Part shown: positions 7,939 through 16,692 of the stretch, one piece after another
Position numbering within the stretch: position 1 is the stretch's first letter
Layout: each line of letters starts with the position of its first letter
Assembly (NCBI RefSeq): GCF_015070875.1
Contig: NZ_JADDIV010000002.1
Location: 248,001-312,000 of the forward strand
Reading direction: 5' to 3'
From: Ramlibacter pallidus
GTDB taxonomy: Bacteria; Pseudomonadota; Gammaproteobacteria; Burkholderiales; Burkholderiaceae_C
DNA length: 64,000 bases
Notes under the pieces: generated by a model
The model's input: only the letters and a program-made list of their open reading frames with translations
What the model was told of the DNA's origin: nothing
The model's database searches: none
Position numbers and translations under genes: made by a program

Positions 7939-9252
7939 ATGACCACGGAGACCCCCCGGCCCATCGCCCTCATCGGCGCGGGCCCCAGCGGCCTGGCGGC
8001 CGCGCGCAACCTGCAGAAGGCGGGCCTGGCCTTCCAGGGCTTCGAGGCGCACACCGACGTGGGCGGGCTGTGGAACATCGACAACCCGCGCAGCACGGTC
8101 TACCACTCCGCCCACCTGATCTCGAGCAAGCGCACGACCGAGTTTGCCGAGTTCCCGATGGGCGGGACGGTGGCCGACTATCCGAGCCACCGCGAACTGC
8201 GCGACTACTTCACCGCCTTCGCCGACCACTTCGACCTGCGCCGCCACTTCCGCTTCGGCGCGCGCGTGCAGAAGGTGGAGCCGCTCGACGAGAGCGCGGC
8301 GCCGCCGTGGCGCGTGACCTGGACCGGCGCCGACGGGGCGACCCACAGCGAAGTGTTCGGTGGCGTGGTGATCGCCAATGGCACGCTCGCCGAGCCGAGC
8401 CTGCCGGAATTCGACGGCCGCTTCGACGGCGAGCTGCTGCACACCGCCGCCTACAAGCACCCGCAGCTGTTCACCGGCAAGCGCGTGCTGGTGGTGGGCG
8501 CGGGCAACTCCGGTTGCGACATCGCCGTGGACGCGGTGCACTACGCCCGCAGCGTGGACCTCTCCGTGCGGCGGGGCTACTACTTCGTGCCCAAGTACGT
8601 GTTCGGCAAGCCGGCCGACACGCTGGGCGGCAAGCTCAGGCTGCCGGCCTGGCTGAAGCAGCGCATCGACGCGAAGGTGCTGCAGTGGTTCACCGGCGAC
8701 CCGGTGCGCTTCGGCTTCCCCAAGCCGGACTACCGCATGTACGAGTCGCACCCGGTCGTGAACTCCCTGGTGCTGCACCACATCGGCCATGGCGACATCG
8801 CCGTGCGGCCGGACATCGCGCGCTTCGAAGGCCGCACCGTGCACTTCAAGGACGGCAGCGCGCGCGACTACGACCTGGTGCTGTGCGCCACCGGCTACAA
8901 GCTGCACTACCCCTTCATCGACGCGCGCCTGCTGGACTGGGAAGGCATGGCGCCGCGCCTGTACCTGAACATCTTCCCGCGCCGCCACGACAACCTGGCC
9001 GTGATGGGCATGATCGAGGCGAGCGGCATCGGGTGGCAGGGCCGCTACGAGCAGGGCGAACTGGTGGCGCGCTTCTTCAAGGCCGCGGCGGAAGGCTCGC
9101 CCAGGGCCGACGCGCTGCGGCAGGCCAAGGCCGGTCCGCCGCCCGACCTGAGCGGCGGCTACCGCTACCTGAAGCTGGAGCGGATGGCCTACTACGTCCA
9201 CAAGGACACCTACCGCGAAGCCGTGCGGCAGGCCGCCGCCGGACTGGCCTGA
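7939..9252 (+). CDS. Flavin-containing monooxygenase (class B, FMO/BVMO type)
   Basis: A 437-residue FAD- and NADPH-dependent monooxygenase. The FAD-binding GAGPSG (residues 13-18) and NADPH-binding VVGAGNSGCDIAVDAV motifs are both present, and between them lies FDGELLHTAAY, which fits the class B fingerprint FxGxxxHxxxY. The FMO/Baeyer-Villiger subclass cannot be settled by eye, since the BVMO fingerprint ends in WP or (Y/W)P and here ends in Y-K. The start at 7939 matches the short leader common before the FAD motif; an in-frame ATG at 7918 would add seven residues. It is the first gene of an operon with a BASS-type transporter, an SDR and an EamA exporter, divergent from an IclR regulator. 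Substrate unknown; likely an imported organic acid or a heteroatom compound. Confidence 0.88.
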   Translation: MTTETPRPIALIGAGPSGLAAARNLQKAGLAFQGFEAHTDVGGLWNIDNPRSTVYHSAHLISSKRTTEFAEFPMGGTVADYPSHRELRDYFTAFADHFDLRRHFRFGARVQKVEPLDESAAPPWRVTWTGADGATHSEVFGGVVIANGTLAEPSLPEFDGRFDGELLHTAAYKHPQLFTGKRVLVVGAGNSGCDIAVDAVHYARSVDLSVRRGYYFVPKYVFGKPADTLGGKLRLPAWLKQRIDAKVLQWFTGDPVRFGFPKPDYRMYESHPVVNSLVLHHIGHGDIAVRPDIARFEGRTVHFKDGSARDYDLVLCATGYKLHYPFIDARLLDWEGMAPRLYLNIFPRRHDNLAVMGMIEASGIGWQGRYEQGELVARFFKAAAEGSPRADALRQAKAGPPPDLSGGYRYLKLERMAYYVHKDTYREAVRQAAAGLA

Positions 9253-9268
9253 ACCGCAAGGAGCGTCC

Positions 9269-10198
9269 ATGCTGCCCGTCGACGAGATCCGCCTGAACTT
9301 CAACCCGGCTTCGCTGGTCGTGCTGAACGTCGTGCTGGCCTTCCTGATGTTCGGCATCGCGCTCGACACGCGGCTGGCCGACTTCCGCCGCGTGATGCGG
9401 ATGCCGGGCGCGATGGCGGTCGGCGTGGCGGCGCAGTTCCTGGTGCTGCCGGCGGTGACCTTCGTCCTCACCCTGCTGCTGCAGCCGGAGCCCAGCATCG
9501 CCCTGGGCATGATCCTGGTGGCGTGCTGCCCGCCCGGCAACGTGAGCAACATCCTCACGCACCGCGCCCGCGGGAATGTGGCCTTGTCGGTCTCGATGAC
9601 GGCGTTCTCGAACGCGCTGGCCATCGTGCTGATGCCGCTGAACTTCGCCTTCTGGGGCGCCCTGCACCCGACGGCGGCTCCGCTGCTGCGCTCGATCGCG
9701 CTCGACCCGCTGGAAATGGGCGGGCACATCGTCGCCATCATCGCCGTGCCGTTCGTGCTCGGCGTCGCCTGTGCCGAGAAGCTGCCGCGGTTCACGCTGC
9801 GCATCCGCAAGCCGGCGCGCATCCTGAGCTTCGTGTGCCTGGTCGGCTTCATCGTCGGCGCGGTGGCCGGCAACTGGCGCTACTTCCTCGACTACGTCGG
9901 CCTGGTGCTGGTGGCGGTCGCCCTGCACGACGCGCTCGCCTTCGGCACCGGCTGGCTGTGCGCGCGCGTCAGCGGCCTGAGCGACTACGACCGGCGCGCG
10001 GTAGCCATCGAGGTCGGGATCCGCAACGCGGGCCTGGGGCTCGTGCTGATCTTCAGCTTCTTCGGCGGTCTCGGCGGCATGGCCGTCGTGGCCGGCGTCT
10101 GGGGTTTCTGGGACATCATCGCGGGCCTGGCGCTGGCCAGCTGGTGGGCACGCAAGCCCGCCGACGGTGCTCCCGCCCCGGCGGCGGAGGCCGCATGA
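9269..10198 (+). CDS. Bile acid:sodium symporter (BASS) family transporter
   Basis: A 309-residue integral membrane protein with nine to ten hydrophobic segments. The family hallmark GMILVACCPPGNVSNILTHRARGNVALSVSMTAFSN region is present: ACCPPGNVSN is the discontinuous-helix crossover that binds Na+, and a second crossover lies in VGIRNAGLGLVLIF. BASS proteins move organic acids such as bile acids, pyruvate or pantothenate-like compounds with sodium. A GCAAGGAG ribosome site precedes the ATG. It lies 16 bases after the monooxygenase and overlaps the SDR start (ATGA), so substrate uptake and oxidation are probably co-expressed. Confidence 0.9.
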   Translation: MLPVDEIRLNFNPASLVVLNVVLAFLMFGIALDTRLADFRRVMRMPGAMAVGVAAQFLVLPAVTFVLTLLLQPEPSIALGMILVACCPPGNVSNILTHRARGNVALSVSMTAFSNALAIVLMPLNFAFWGALHPTAAPLLRSIALDPLEMGGHIVAIIAVPFVLGVACAEKLPRFTLRIRKPARILSFVCLVGFIVGAVAGNWRYFLDYVGLVLVAVALHDALAFGTGWLCARVSGLSDYDRRAVAIEVGIRNAGLGLVLIFSFFGGLGGMAVVAGVWGFWDIIAGLALASWWARKPADGAPAPAAEAA

Positions 10199-11187
10199 CG
10201 GACGCCGGCTCCGGGCGGCGCGTGCTGGTCACGGGTGCCGATGGCTTCCTCGGACGCGGCCTCCTGGAGGCGCTCGCACGCGAGCCGGGCATCGAGACGG
10301 TCGTTGCCACCGATGTCCGTGCGGTCCCTTCGGAGCGCCGCCACAGCGGCGTGACTTATCTCGTGCAGGACGTGCGGGACGCGGCGCTCGCCCAAACGCT
10401 CGTGACCCATCGCATCGACACCGTGGTCCACCTGGCGTCCATCGTCACCCCCGATCCGCGACTCGGCCGCGAACTGGCGTACGACGTCGACGTGCGCGGC
10501 ACCCGCAACGTTCTCGAAGCCTGCGTGGCGGCGGACGTCACGCAGATCGTCGTGAGCTCCAGCGGCGCGGCCTACGGCTACCACGCCGACAACCCCGCCT
10601 GGCTGCGCGAGTCGGATGCGCTGCGTGGCAACGAAGCGTTCGCCTATTCGCACCACAAGCGGCTGGTGGAGGAGATGCTGGCGGAGTACCGCGCGCGCCA
10701 TCCGCGGTTGCTGCAGACCGTGCTGCGCATCGGCACCATCCTCGGCGAGCGGGTGGACAACCAGATCACCGCGCTGTTCGAGAGGCCCCGCCTGCTGGCC
10801 GTGCGCGGCAGCGACAGCCCGTTCGTCTTCGCCTGGGACGAAGACGTGGCGGGCGCGATCCTGCACGCGCTCCGCACCCGCCGCGGCGGCTGCTTCAACC
10901 TGGCCGGGGACGGCGCGCTCACGCTGCCCGAGATCGCGGCGCGCCTGGGCAAGCCTCTGCTGGCCTTGCCCGCCGCACTCCTGCGCGCCGGCCTGGCGGT
11001 GGGCAAGGCGCTGCGCCTGACCCGCTACGGCCCCGAACAACTCGGTTTCCTGCGCTATCGTCCGGTGCTGCTGAACACCGCGTTGAAGGAGGATTTCGGC
11101 TACATGCCCACGAAGACCAGTGCCCAGGCGTTCGAGGCCTTCGTCGCCGCGCGCGCGGCCCAGGGAAAGCCGGTGACCGCACGATGA
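10195..11187 (+). CDS. NAD-dependent epimerase/dehydratase family protein (extended SDR)
   Basis: A 330-residue extended short-chain dehydrogenase. The N-terminal VLVTGADGFLGRGL holds the TGxxGxxG nucleotide site; VVHLASIV follows; the active-site Tyr and Lys are in YSHHK with a Ser in VVSSSGAAYG upstream. The C-terminal half (LPEIAARLG, then TRYGPEQLGFLRYRP and FGYMPTKTS) resembles NAD-dependent epimerases acting on nucleotide sugars or steroid-like alcohols. It overlaps the BASS gene at its start and the EamA gene at its end, so all four genes are translationally linked. Substrate not known; in this setting it may oxidise or epimerise a product of the monooxygenase. Confidence 0.86.
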   Translation: MTDAGSGRRVLVTGADGFLGRGLLEALAREPGIETVVATDVRAVPSERRHSGVTYLVQDVRDAALAQTLVTHRIDTVVHLASIVTPDPRLGRELAYDVDVRGTRNVLEACVAADVTQIVVSSSGAAYGYHADNPAWLRESDALRGNEAFAYSHHKRLVEEMLAEYRARHPRLLQTVLRIGTILGERVDNQITALFERPRLLAVRGSDSPFVFAWDEDVAGAILHALRTRRGGCFNLAGDGALTLPEIAARLGKPLLALPAALLRAGLAVGKALRLTRYGPEQLGFLRYRPVLLNTALKEDFGYMPTKTSAQAFEAFVAARAAQGKPVTAR

Positions 11188-12113
11188 GTTCCGGCGTGCG
11201 TCCCCTGAGCACCGGCGACTGGCTGGGTGCGGCCGGCGTGGTCGTGATCTGGGGCCTGAACTTCGTCGTGATGAAGGTGGCCCTGCAGGACTTCAGCCCC
11301 ATGCTGCTGGGCGCGCTGCGCTTCGCGGCCGCCTCCCTGCCCTTCCTGCTGTTCCTGGCACGCCCCCGGCTGCCGTGGCGCTTCATCGCGGCGTACGGCC
11401 TCGCGCAGGGGCTGGGGCAGTTCGGCTTCCTGTTCCTGGGCATCAAGCTCGGCATGCCGGCCGGCATGGCGTCGGTGGTCATGCAGACCCAGGCCTTCTT
11501 CACCCTCCTCCTGGCCGCGCCCTTGCTCGGCGAGCGCGCCACCGCCTGGCAATGGGGCGGGCTGGCCGTGGCACTCGCCGGGCTGCTGGTGATCGGCAGC
11601 GCGCATGGCGCCGGCCCGGCCGACATGACGCTGGCGGGCTTCGCGCTCACGCTCGGCGCCGCGTTCATGTGGGCCGTGTCGAACCTGGTGGCGCGGCGCG
11701 CCGCCGCGTTCGGCGCCTACGACGCGCTGCCCTTCATCGCGTGGAGCAGCCTGTTCCCCATCCTGCCCTTCTTCGCCCTCGCCGCGTGGATGGAAAGCCC
11801 GCAAGCCGTCGCCTCCCAGCTGGCCGCGGCGCGCTGGCCCGCGTGGGCGGGCGTGGCCTACCTCGCCCTGCTCGCCACGCTGCTGGCGTACACCCTATGG
11901 ACCCGCCTGCTGCAGCGGCACGCGGCAGCGCGCGTGACGCCCTTCTCGCTGCTCGTGCCCGTCGTCGGGCTGCTGGCCGCGGGCTGGGCGCTGGGCGAAT
12001 GGCCGAACGGCCTGCAGTGGATCGGGACGGCCGGCGTGCTGGCCGGGCTGGTGGTGAACCAGTTCGGCGCGCGCGCGACCGGATGGGTTCGGGCACGCGG
12101 CGCACGCGCCTGA
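11184..12113 (+). CDS. EamA family (DMT superfamily) exporter
   Basis: A 309-residue inner-membrane protein with ten predicted helices in two EamA repeats (about 10-140 and 150-290). Hallmarks are VVIWGLNFVVMKVAL, ALRFAAASLPFLLFL, the LLLAAPLLGERATAWQWGGL helix pair, and in the second half LLVPVVGLLAAGWALGE. Such proteins export metabolites, for example cysteine-pathway products or amino acids. It is the last gene of the operon; its start overlaps the SDR stop and it ends 10 bases before the convergent LysR gene. Substrate unknown. Confidence 0.9.
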   Translation: MSSGVRPLSTGDWLGAAGVVVIWGLNFVVMKVALQDFSPMLLGALRFAAASLPFLLFLARPRLPWRFIAAYGLAQGLGQFGFLFLGIKLGMPAGMASVVMQTQAFFTLLLAAPLLGERATAWQWGGLAVALAGLLVIGSAHGAGPADMTLAGFALTLGAAFMWAVSNLVARRAAAFGAYDALPFIAWSSLFPILPFFALAAWMESPQAVASQLAAARWPAWAGVAYLALLATLLAYTLWTRLLQRHAAARVTPFSLLVPVVGLLAAGWALGEWPNGLQWIGTAGVLAGLVVNQFGARATGWVRARGARA

Positions 12114-12123
12114 GGCCGGCGCG

Positions 12124-13023
12124 TCAGCCGCCCCTGGCGGGGCTTTCGCGGCGCGCCAGTTCCCAGAAGGCGCGGCCGGCCGGCGAAAGCCGCGTTGCGT
12201 CCAGGCAGGCCAGGGCCACGCGCCGTGCCACGCGGGGCGTGATCGGCAGGAAGACCAGGCCTTCGCGCGGCTCCGGCACCGTCAGCGAGGCCAGCACGGA
12301 GACGCCGTTGCCATGGGCGACGAACTCCAGGATCGACACCACCTGGAACAGCTCGTGCGCGATCTTCGGCCGCACGCCGGCGCGGTCGAACATGCGCATC
12401 ACCATGTCCTGCGATCCCGCCTGCGTCAGGATCAGCGGGTACTCGGCCAGATCGCGCACGGCCACGGTCGCGCCTTTCGCGAGCGGGTGCCCTTTCGGGA
12501 GCACGGCGACCAGTTCGTCCGTCGCCAGCGCGAGCGTGTCCAGCGAGGGCTGCGGCAGCCGCACCACCCCGATCTCCACCTTGCGTTCGACGAGGTCCTG
12601 CTCGATGTCGGCGTCGGCCCGCTCGGTCACGTTGACTTCCACGCCGGGATAGCGGCGGCGGAACTTCTCCAGCAGCGGCGGCAGCAGGCGCAGCGACGTG
12701 CTGGGCCCGATGGAGCCGATGCGCAGCCGCCCGGTCTGCAGGCCCGCCGCGGCCGCGGCGACGGACTGCACCTGGTGCAGCGACGCGAACACGTCGCGCG
12801 CATGGGCCAGCGCCAGTTCGCCGGCATGCGTCATCACCACGCCGGCGGCCATGCGGTCGACCAGCGCGCAGCCGAGGCCCGTTTCCAGCGCCCGCAAGGC
12901 ATGGCTGGTGGCGGAGGCGCTCATGCCGACCTTCGTGCCGGCCGCGGCGATGCTGGAGGCGCCGGGCAGGGCCACCAGCAGTTCCAGTTGCCGCAGCGTG
13001 GGGAGGCCGGCTTCGGCGCGCAT
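12124..13023 (-). CDS. LysR family transcriptional regulator
   Basis: A 299-residue LysR regulator. The winged-helix domain (about 6-65) begins LPTLRQLELLVALPGASSIAAAG and contains the recognition region SATSHALRALE; the effector domain (about 90-290) has TGRLRIGSIGPSTS and typical periplasmic-binding-protein-like strands (LDTLALATDELVAVLPKGHPLA). The ATG at 13023 sits inside a perfect inverted repeat at 13022-13039, a strong sign of autoregulation. It is divergent from a small gene at 13076 only 52 bases away and converges with the EamA exporter. Target genes are not certain; the small divergent gene is the clearest candidate. Confidence 0.9.
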   Translation of the reverse strand: MRAEAGLPTLRQLELLVALPGASSIAAAGTKVGMSASATSHALRALETGLGCALVDRMAAGVVMTHAGELALAHARDVFASLHQVQSVAAAAAGLQTGRLRIGSIGPSTSLRLLPPLLEKFRRRYPGVEVNVTERADADIEQDLVERKVEIGVVRLPQPSLDTLALATDELVAVLPKGHPLAKGATVAVRDLAEYPLILTQAGSQDMVMRMFDRAGVRPKIAHELFQVVSILEFVAHGNGVSVLASLTVPEPREGLVFLPITPRVARRVALACLDATRLSPAGRAFWELARRESPARGG

Positions 13024-13044
13024 TGAATCTCGATTCAATTGAAT
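13022..13044. promoter_or_regulatory. Palindromic operator overlapping the LysR start codon
   Basis: attgaatc-tc-gattcaat is a perfect 8-bp inverted repeat (13022-13039) and it runs into a second palindrome ATTCAATTGAAT (13033-13044). A further TTGAAT half site follows near 13054. The layout lies in the 52-base gap between two divergent genes and touches the LysR start codon, as expected for LysR binding (dyad around T-N11-A). This is seen in the sequence; binding by this regulator is inferred. Confidence 0.55.
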
Positions 13045-13075
13045 GTGAAGGTCGTTGAATCCTAGACTGTCCCCC

Positions 13076-13390
13076 ATGAACACGCAACCACGCTCCCACA
13101 CGCTCCCCGCCGGGCAGGCGATGCTGCTTCCTGCGCGCGCCGCCTCCGCGGTGCTCGTGCAGGGCGAAGTGCTGCTGCAGGCGCCCTCCACCTGGCTCGC
13201 CGGCCGCCTGGTCGTGCCGGCCGCCGTCCGCATCGCAGCGCCGGCGATGCTGCCGACGGACACCGAAGGCACGGTGTTCGCCGTCCACGATGCCGTCGTC
13301 GCGGTGCAGGAGGCGCCGTCGCTGCGGACGCTGCTCGCCGGCCTCGTTGCGCGCCTGCGCACCGGCCGCATCACGCGACAGCACGCCTAG
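13076..13390 (+). CDS. Small protein of unknown function divergent from a LysR gene
   Basis: A 104-residue protein starting MNTQPRSHTLPAGQAMLLPARAASAVLVQGEVLL. An ATG seven codons upstream is also in frame but lies very close to the LysR operator. The centre shows short beta strands with glycines (VLVQGEVLLQAPSTWLAG, LVVPAAVRIAAPAM), which gives a cupin-like or DUF2917-like impression, and the end is Arg-rich. No signal peptide or catalytic motif. Its pairing with a divergent LysR gene and shared palindromes supports it as a real gene that this LysR protein controls. I do not recognise the family with confidence. Confidence 0.6.
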   Translation: MNTQPRSHTLPAGQAMLLPARAASAVLVQGEVLLQAPSTWLAGRLVVPAAVRIAAPAMLPTDTEGTVFAVHDAVVAVQEAPSLRTLLAGLVARLRTGRITRQHA

Positions 13391-13411
13391 GCGGATCGCG
13401 GACGGCGAGGG

Positions 13412-14284
13412 TCAGCGGCGCGCGTGCACGCGCCCGAGGAAGTCGCGCATGCGCGTCACGACTTCGTCGAGGTTCGTCTCCAGCAGCCAGTGCCCGCCGT
13501 CCAGCAGGTGGAACTCGGCCTCCGGCAGGTCGCGCAGGTAGGCGCGGCCCGAACGTTCGGGCATGTAGTGGTCCTGCGGGCCCCAGACGATCAGCGTCGG
13601 CGGCCGGTGTTCGCGCAGGTAGCGGCGGTGTTCCGGGAACCAGGCGCGGTTCGCCTGCAGGCCCACCAGCAGGTCCGCGGCCGCTTCCCTGCGCTGCGGC
13701 GTCATCAGCGACCAATGCAGTTGCCACAGGTCCGGCGGGATCGTGGCGGCCAGCTCGGGCCGCACGTCGTTGAGGAACTCCTCCCGGAAGGCTTCCTCGG
13801 TGACCGCCTCGACCATCTTCGCCCGCATCTGCGCCGCGGGCAGCTTCCACGTGGCTTCGATGTCGGCGTATTTCGGGCCGAGCGCGTCCTCGTAGGGGAT
13901 GTCGCCGTTCTGGATGACCAGTGCCGCGACGCGCTCCGGCGCACGGATGGCCAGGCGCGCACCGATCGGCGAACCGAAGTCGTGCAGGTAGAGCGCGAAG
14001 CGTTCGACGCCGAGCGCCGTCACAAAGCCATCGAGGAAGCGCGCGTAGCTGTCGAAGCTGTGCTCGAAGCCTTCGGGCGCCACGCTGTACCCCGCCCCCG
14101 GGTAGTCCGGCGCGAGCAGGCGCCAGCGGTCGGCAAGCGGCGGCATGAGGTTGCGGAACTCGTACGACGAGCACGGATAGCCGTGCGGCAGCAGCACGAC
14201 CGGCGCATCGCTGGCACCCGCTTCGCGGTAGAAGGCATCGACGGCGCCGATCCGGATGCGGCGATGCCGCACGCGCGTGTCCAT
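13412..14284 (-). CDS. Alpha/beta hydrolase, epoxide hydrolase/haloalkane dehalogenase type
   Basis: A 290-residue alpha/beta hydrolase. The oxyanion-hole motif HGYP is at 34-37. The nucleophile elbow LYLHDFGSPIG places Asp102 where esterases have Ser, which marks the epoxide hydrolase and haloalkane dehalogenase branch. The late acid is probably the Asp in VWGPQDHYMP and the base is the His in LLDGGHWLLE. AGGAG lies 7 bases before the ATG. It is the last gene of the minus-strand set that begins with the CoA transferase, 113 bases after the Bug receptor gene, so it may have its own promoter. Substrate unknown. Confidence 0.88.
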   Translation of the reverse strand: MDTRVRHRRIRIGAVDAFYREAGASDAPVVLLPHGYPCSSYEFRNLMPPLADRWRLLAPDYPGAGYSVAPEGFEHSFDSYARFLDGFVTALGVERFALYLHDFGSPIGARLAIRAPERVAALVIQNGDIPYEDALGPKYADIEATWKLPAAQMRAKMVEAVTEEAFREEFLNDVRPELAATIPPDLWQLHWSLMTPQRREAAADLLVGLQANRAWFPEHRRYLREHRPPTLIVWGPQDHYMPERSGRAYLRDLPEAEFHLLDGGHWLLETNLDEVVTRMRDFLGRVHARR

Positions 14285-14397
14285 AGGGTCTCCTGGGGGA
14301 GTCCCGAAGTTACCGCGCCCGCGGCTCTGCCGTGTTTTGCGGATGTTGCGGCCGTATGCAAACGCATCGGCCCCGCGGCAAAGCCCAGGCGGGCGCG

Positions 14398-15369
14398 CTA
14401 CTCTGCCTGGATGTTCGCCGCCTTGATCACCTGCGCCCACTTCTTCGCTTCGGCGTCGATGAAGGCACGGAACTCGGGCGCGGTGCCCCCGCGCAGTTGC
14501 AGTCCGGCGGCCTCCGCCTTCTTGCGCACTTCCGCATCGGCGATCGCGGCGTTGGTCTCGGCATTCAGCCGGCGCACGATCGCTTCGGGCGTGCCCGCCG
14601 GCGCCATGAGGCCGTACCAGCCGTAGCCGACCACCGTGGGCAGGCCCGACTCCACGAAGGTCGGCGCGTCGTGCAGCGGCGTGCGTTTCTCGTTGGCCAC
14701 CGCCAGCACGCGCAGCTTGCCGGCCTGCACGTGCGGGACGGCCGTGGAGATGGCGGTCAGCGTCGCGTCGATGCGGCCGGCCAGCAGCTCGGCGTAGGCC
14801 GGTGCATCGCCCTTGAACTGCACCACCACGCCCTTGCCGCCGGCCGCGCGCATCAGCAGTTCGGCCGTGAGGTGCGGCGCCGATCCGGCGCCGGGCGAGC
14901 CGAAGGTGAAGCCCTTGGGGTTCGCCTTGCCCCAGCGCACGAACTCCGCCACGGTCTTGTACGGCGCTTCGGCGTTGACCACCAGGAACAGCGGCGCGAT
15001 CGCGGTACTGACGATCGGCTCGAAACTCTTGCGCAGGTCGTAGGGCAGGTTCGGGTACAGGGCCTCGCCGATGGCGATGGGCGCCGCCGCGTGCAGCAGC
15101 GTGTAGCCGTCCGGCGCCGCCTTCGCGACGAAGTCGTTGGCGATGCGCGTGCCGGCGCCGGCCTTGTTCTCCACCACCATCGCCTGGCCGAGCCGCGCGC
15201 CCAGGAAGTCGCCCAGCACGCGCGTGAGGATGTCGCTGGCGCCGCCGGCGTTGTACGGCGAGACGAGGCGGATCGGGCGCGCCGGCCAGGCCTGCGCCGC
15301 GACCGGCAGGCCCAGCGGGGCGAGCGCCGCGGCGGCGGCTCCGAGCAGGTGGCGACGGGTGATGTCCAT
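14398..15369 (-). CDS. Bug-family tripartite tricarboxylate transporter substrate-binding protein
   Basis: A 323-residue extracytoplasmic binding protein of the Bug (TctC) family, very common in Burkholderiales. MDITRRHLLGAAAAALAPLGLPVAAQA is a Tat-like signal (TRRHLLG). Family hallmarks are the mature start WPARPIRLVSPYNAGGASDILTRVL, KAGAGTRIANDFVAKAAPDGYTLL, and a C-terminal VVGYGWYGLMAPAGTPEAIV block. It binds a carboxylated compound; no TctA/TctB membrane genes are nearby, as is usual for orphan Bug proteins. It lies between the DUF1254 gene and the hydrolase, so its ligand may be the substrate of this small catabolic cluster. Confidence 0.92.
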   Translation of the reverse strand: MDITRRHLLGAAAAALAPLGLPVAAQAWPARPIRLVSPYNAGGASDILTRVLGDFLGARLGQAMVVENKAGAGTRIANDFVAKAAPDGYTLLHAAAPIAIGEALYPNLPYDLRKSFEPIVSTAIAPLFLVVNAEAPYKTVAEFVRWGKANPKGFTFGSPGAGSAPHLTAELLMRAAGGKGVVVQFKGDAPAYAELLAGRIDATLTAISTAVPHVQAGKLRVLAVANEKRTPLHDAPTFVESGLPTVVGYGWYGLMAPAGTPEAIVRRLNAETNAAIADAEVRKKAEAAGLQLRGGTAPEFRAFIDAEAKKWAQVIKAANIQAE

Positions 15370-15409
15370 GGGAGTCTCCTTGATGATCTCAGGTTCTCGC
15401 GCGCCCGGC

Positions 15410-16687
15410 TCACCTGCGGCGCAGGGGCGGATAGGCATAGAGGAAGGCCAGGTGTTCGTGTTGCGGCTGGTACAGGCGCAGCACGACGTAGAACAACTCG
15501 CCCGCCGGCGTGGGCAGCCAGTTGCCCTCCGGGCCGGGATCGTCCGCCTGCAGCCCGATCACCAGGCTGCCGTCGGCCTCCAGCCGCAGGCCGGGCGTGC
15601 GATCGCCGATGGAGTAGCGGTCGATGGGATTGGCGACGAAGAGGCAGTCGCTGCGGCGGTACAGCGTGAGCGACCAGAACGCGCCGACGCGCGGGCCGCC
15701 GCCGGGCGGGAAGCGCAGCTCGTAGCGGTTCGATCCGTGCAGCGGATCGCCCGCGGCGTCGACTTCCGCCGTGGGGTACATCGCCTCGTCGATGCCCAGC
15801 GCCCCGATGAAATTGCGCGCCACGCGGGCGCGGGTCTGCACGTCCTCGCCCCAGTGGCTGCGCACGGCCACCGCCAGGGCCCAGCCGCCGCCCAGGGCGT
15901 GCGGCTGCTCCGTATGGCGCAGTTCCTCGAGCACGTGCGGCAGTTCCCGCGCGAGGGCTTCCTCGCCGACGGGCCACGGCAGCGTCTCGCCTTCGGGCAC
16001 CGGGTTGCGGGCAAGGGCCGCGTCGACGATGCGCCGGTACAGCGCGGCCGGCGGCACGGCGACCGCGCGGCCGTCCAGCAGCGTGTCCACCCGCATCGCC
16101 GCATCGCCCCCGTCCAGGCGGCGGGCCACGATCTGCGCCTGCAGCGCGCGCACCTGCTCCAGGTCCGCCGGCGTGTCGTCCACGAGGATGCGCCCGATGA
16201 TCCACACGTCCTCGCCCGGTGCCGCGATGACGTTGTCCATGCCCGCAGGCACCGTGCCGCGCCAGCCGGGCCCATGCACCAGCGTGCGTTGCGCGCGGTT
16301 GCCGGTGGTGCGGCGGCCGACGTAGGCGAACGGATTGGTCCACGCGTCCAGCAGGCCGAGCGTCCAGTAGCGGTCGCCCATGTCCGGGGTCTCGACCAGC
16401 ACCGGTCCCGCCGACAGGTCGAGCCAGGTGTTGCTGTAGACGGTGTCGTTGTTCGGGCTCACGACCTCGCGGTCGTCGGGGCCGAGGCGGCGGTGCGTGT
16501 GGGTGAACTGGTTGACCCAGCGCATCGTGGAATCACGCTGCTCCGACGCGAAGCCGAGCCGCGGATGGCGCCGCGCGGTCGTGGCCGCGCGCATGCGCAT
16601 CATCTCGAACAGCGGCAGGGTCTGCAGGACGGCGGCGCGCACGGCGGCGCGGCCAAGCACTTCGGTCGGGAGGACGGCTTCGGTCAT
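15410..16687 (-). CDS. DUF1254/DUF1214 domain-containing protein
   Basis: A 425-residue protein with the two-domain form DUF1254 followed by DUF1214. The N-terminal domain (about 55-170) contains the hallmark VVSPNNDTVYSNTWLDLSAGPVLVETP and RYWTLGLLDAWTNPFAYVG. The C-terminal domain (about 305-425) contains NRYELRFPPGG, AFWSLTLYRRSDCLFVANPIDRYSIGDRT and GNWLPTPAGELFYVVLRLYQP. No signal peptide is visible with this start, unlike many members. The biochemical role of the family is not known. It follows the CoA transferase by 5 bases and precedes the Bug receptor by 40, so it is in a catabolic operon. Confidence 0.88.
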   Translation of the reverse strand: MTEAVLPTEVLGRAAVRAAVLQTLPLFEMMRMRAATTARRHPRLGFASEQRDSTMRWVNQFTHTHRRLGPDDREVVSPNNDTVYSNTWLDLSAGPVLVETPDMGDRYWTLGLLDAWTNPFAYVGRRTTGNRAQRTLVHGPGWRGTVPAGMDNVIAAPGEDVWIIGRILVDDTPADLEQVRALQAQIVARRLDGGDAAMRVDTLLDGRAVAVPPAALYRRIVDAALARNPVPEGETLPWPVGEEALARELPHVLEELRHTEQPHALGGGWALAVAVRSHWGEDVQTRARVARNFIGALGIDEAMYPTAEVDAAGDPLHGSNRYELRFPPGGGPRVGAFWSLTLYRRSDCLFVANPIDRYSIGDRTPGLRLEADGSLVIGLQADDPGPEGNWLPTPAGELFYVVLRLYQPQHEHLAFLYAYPPLRRR

Positions 16688-16692
16688 GGTGT

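Noticed and set aside
7822-9873. Extension of the IclR frame far upstream of its ATG
   Set aside because: The upstream part is the antisense of the monooxygenase and BASS genes and has no similarity to IclR proteins.
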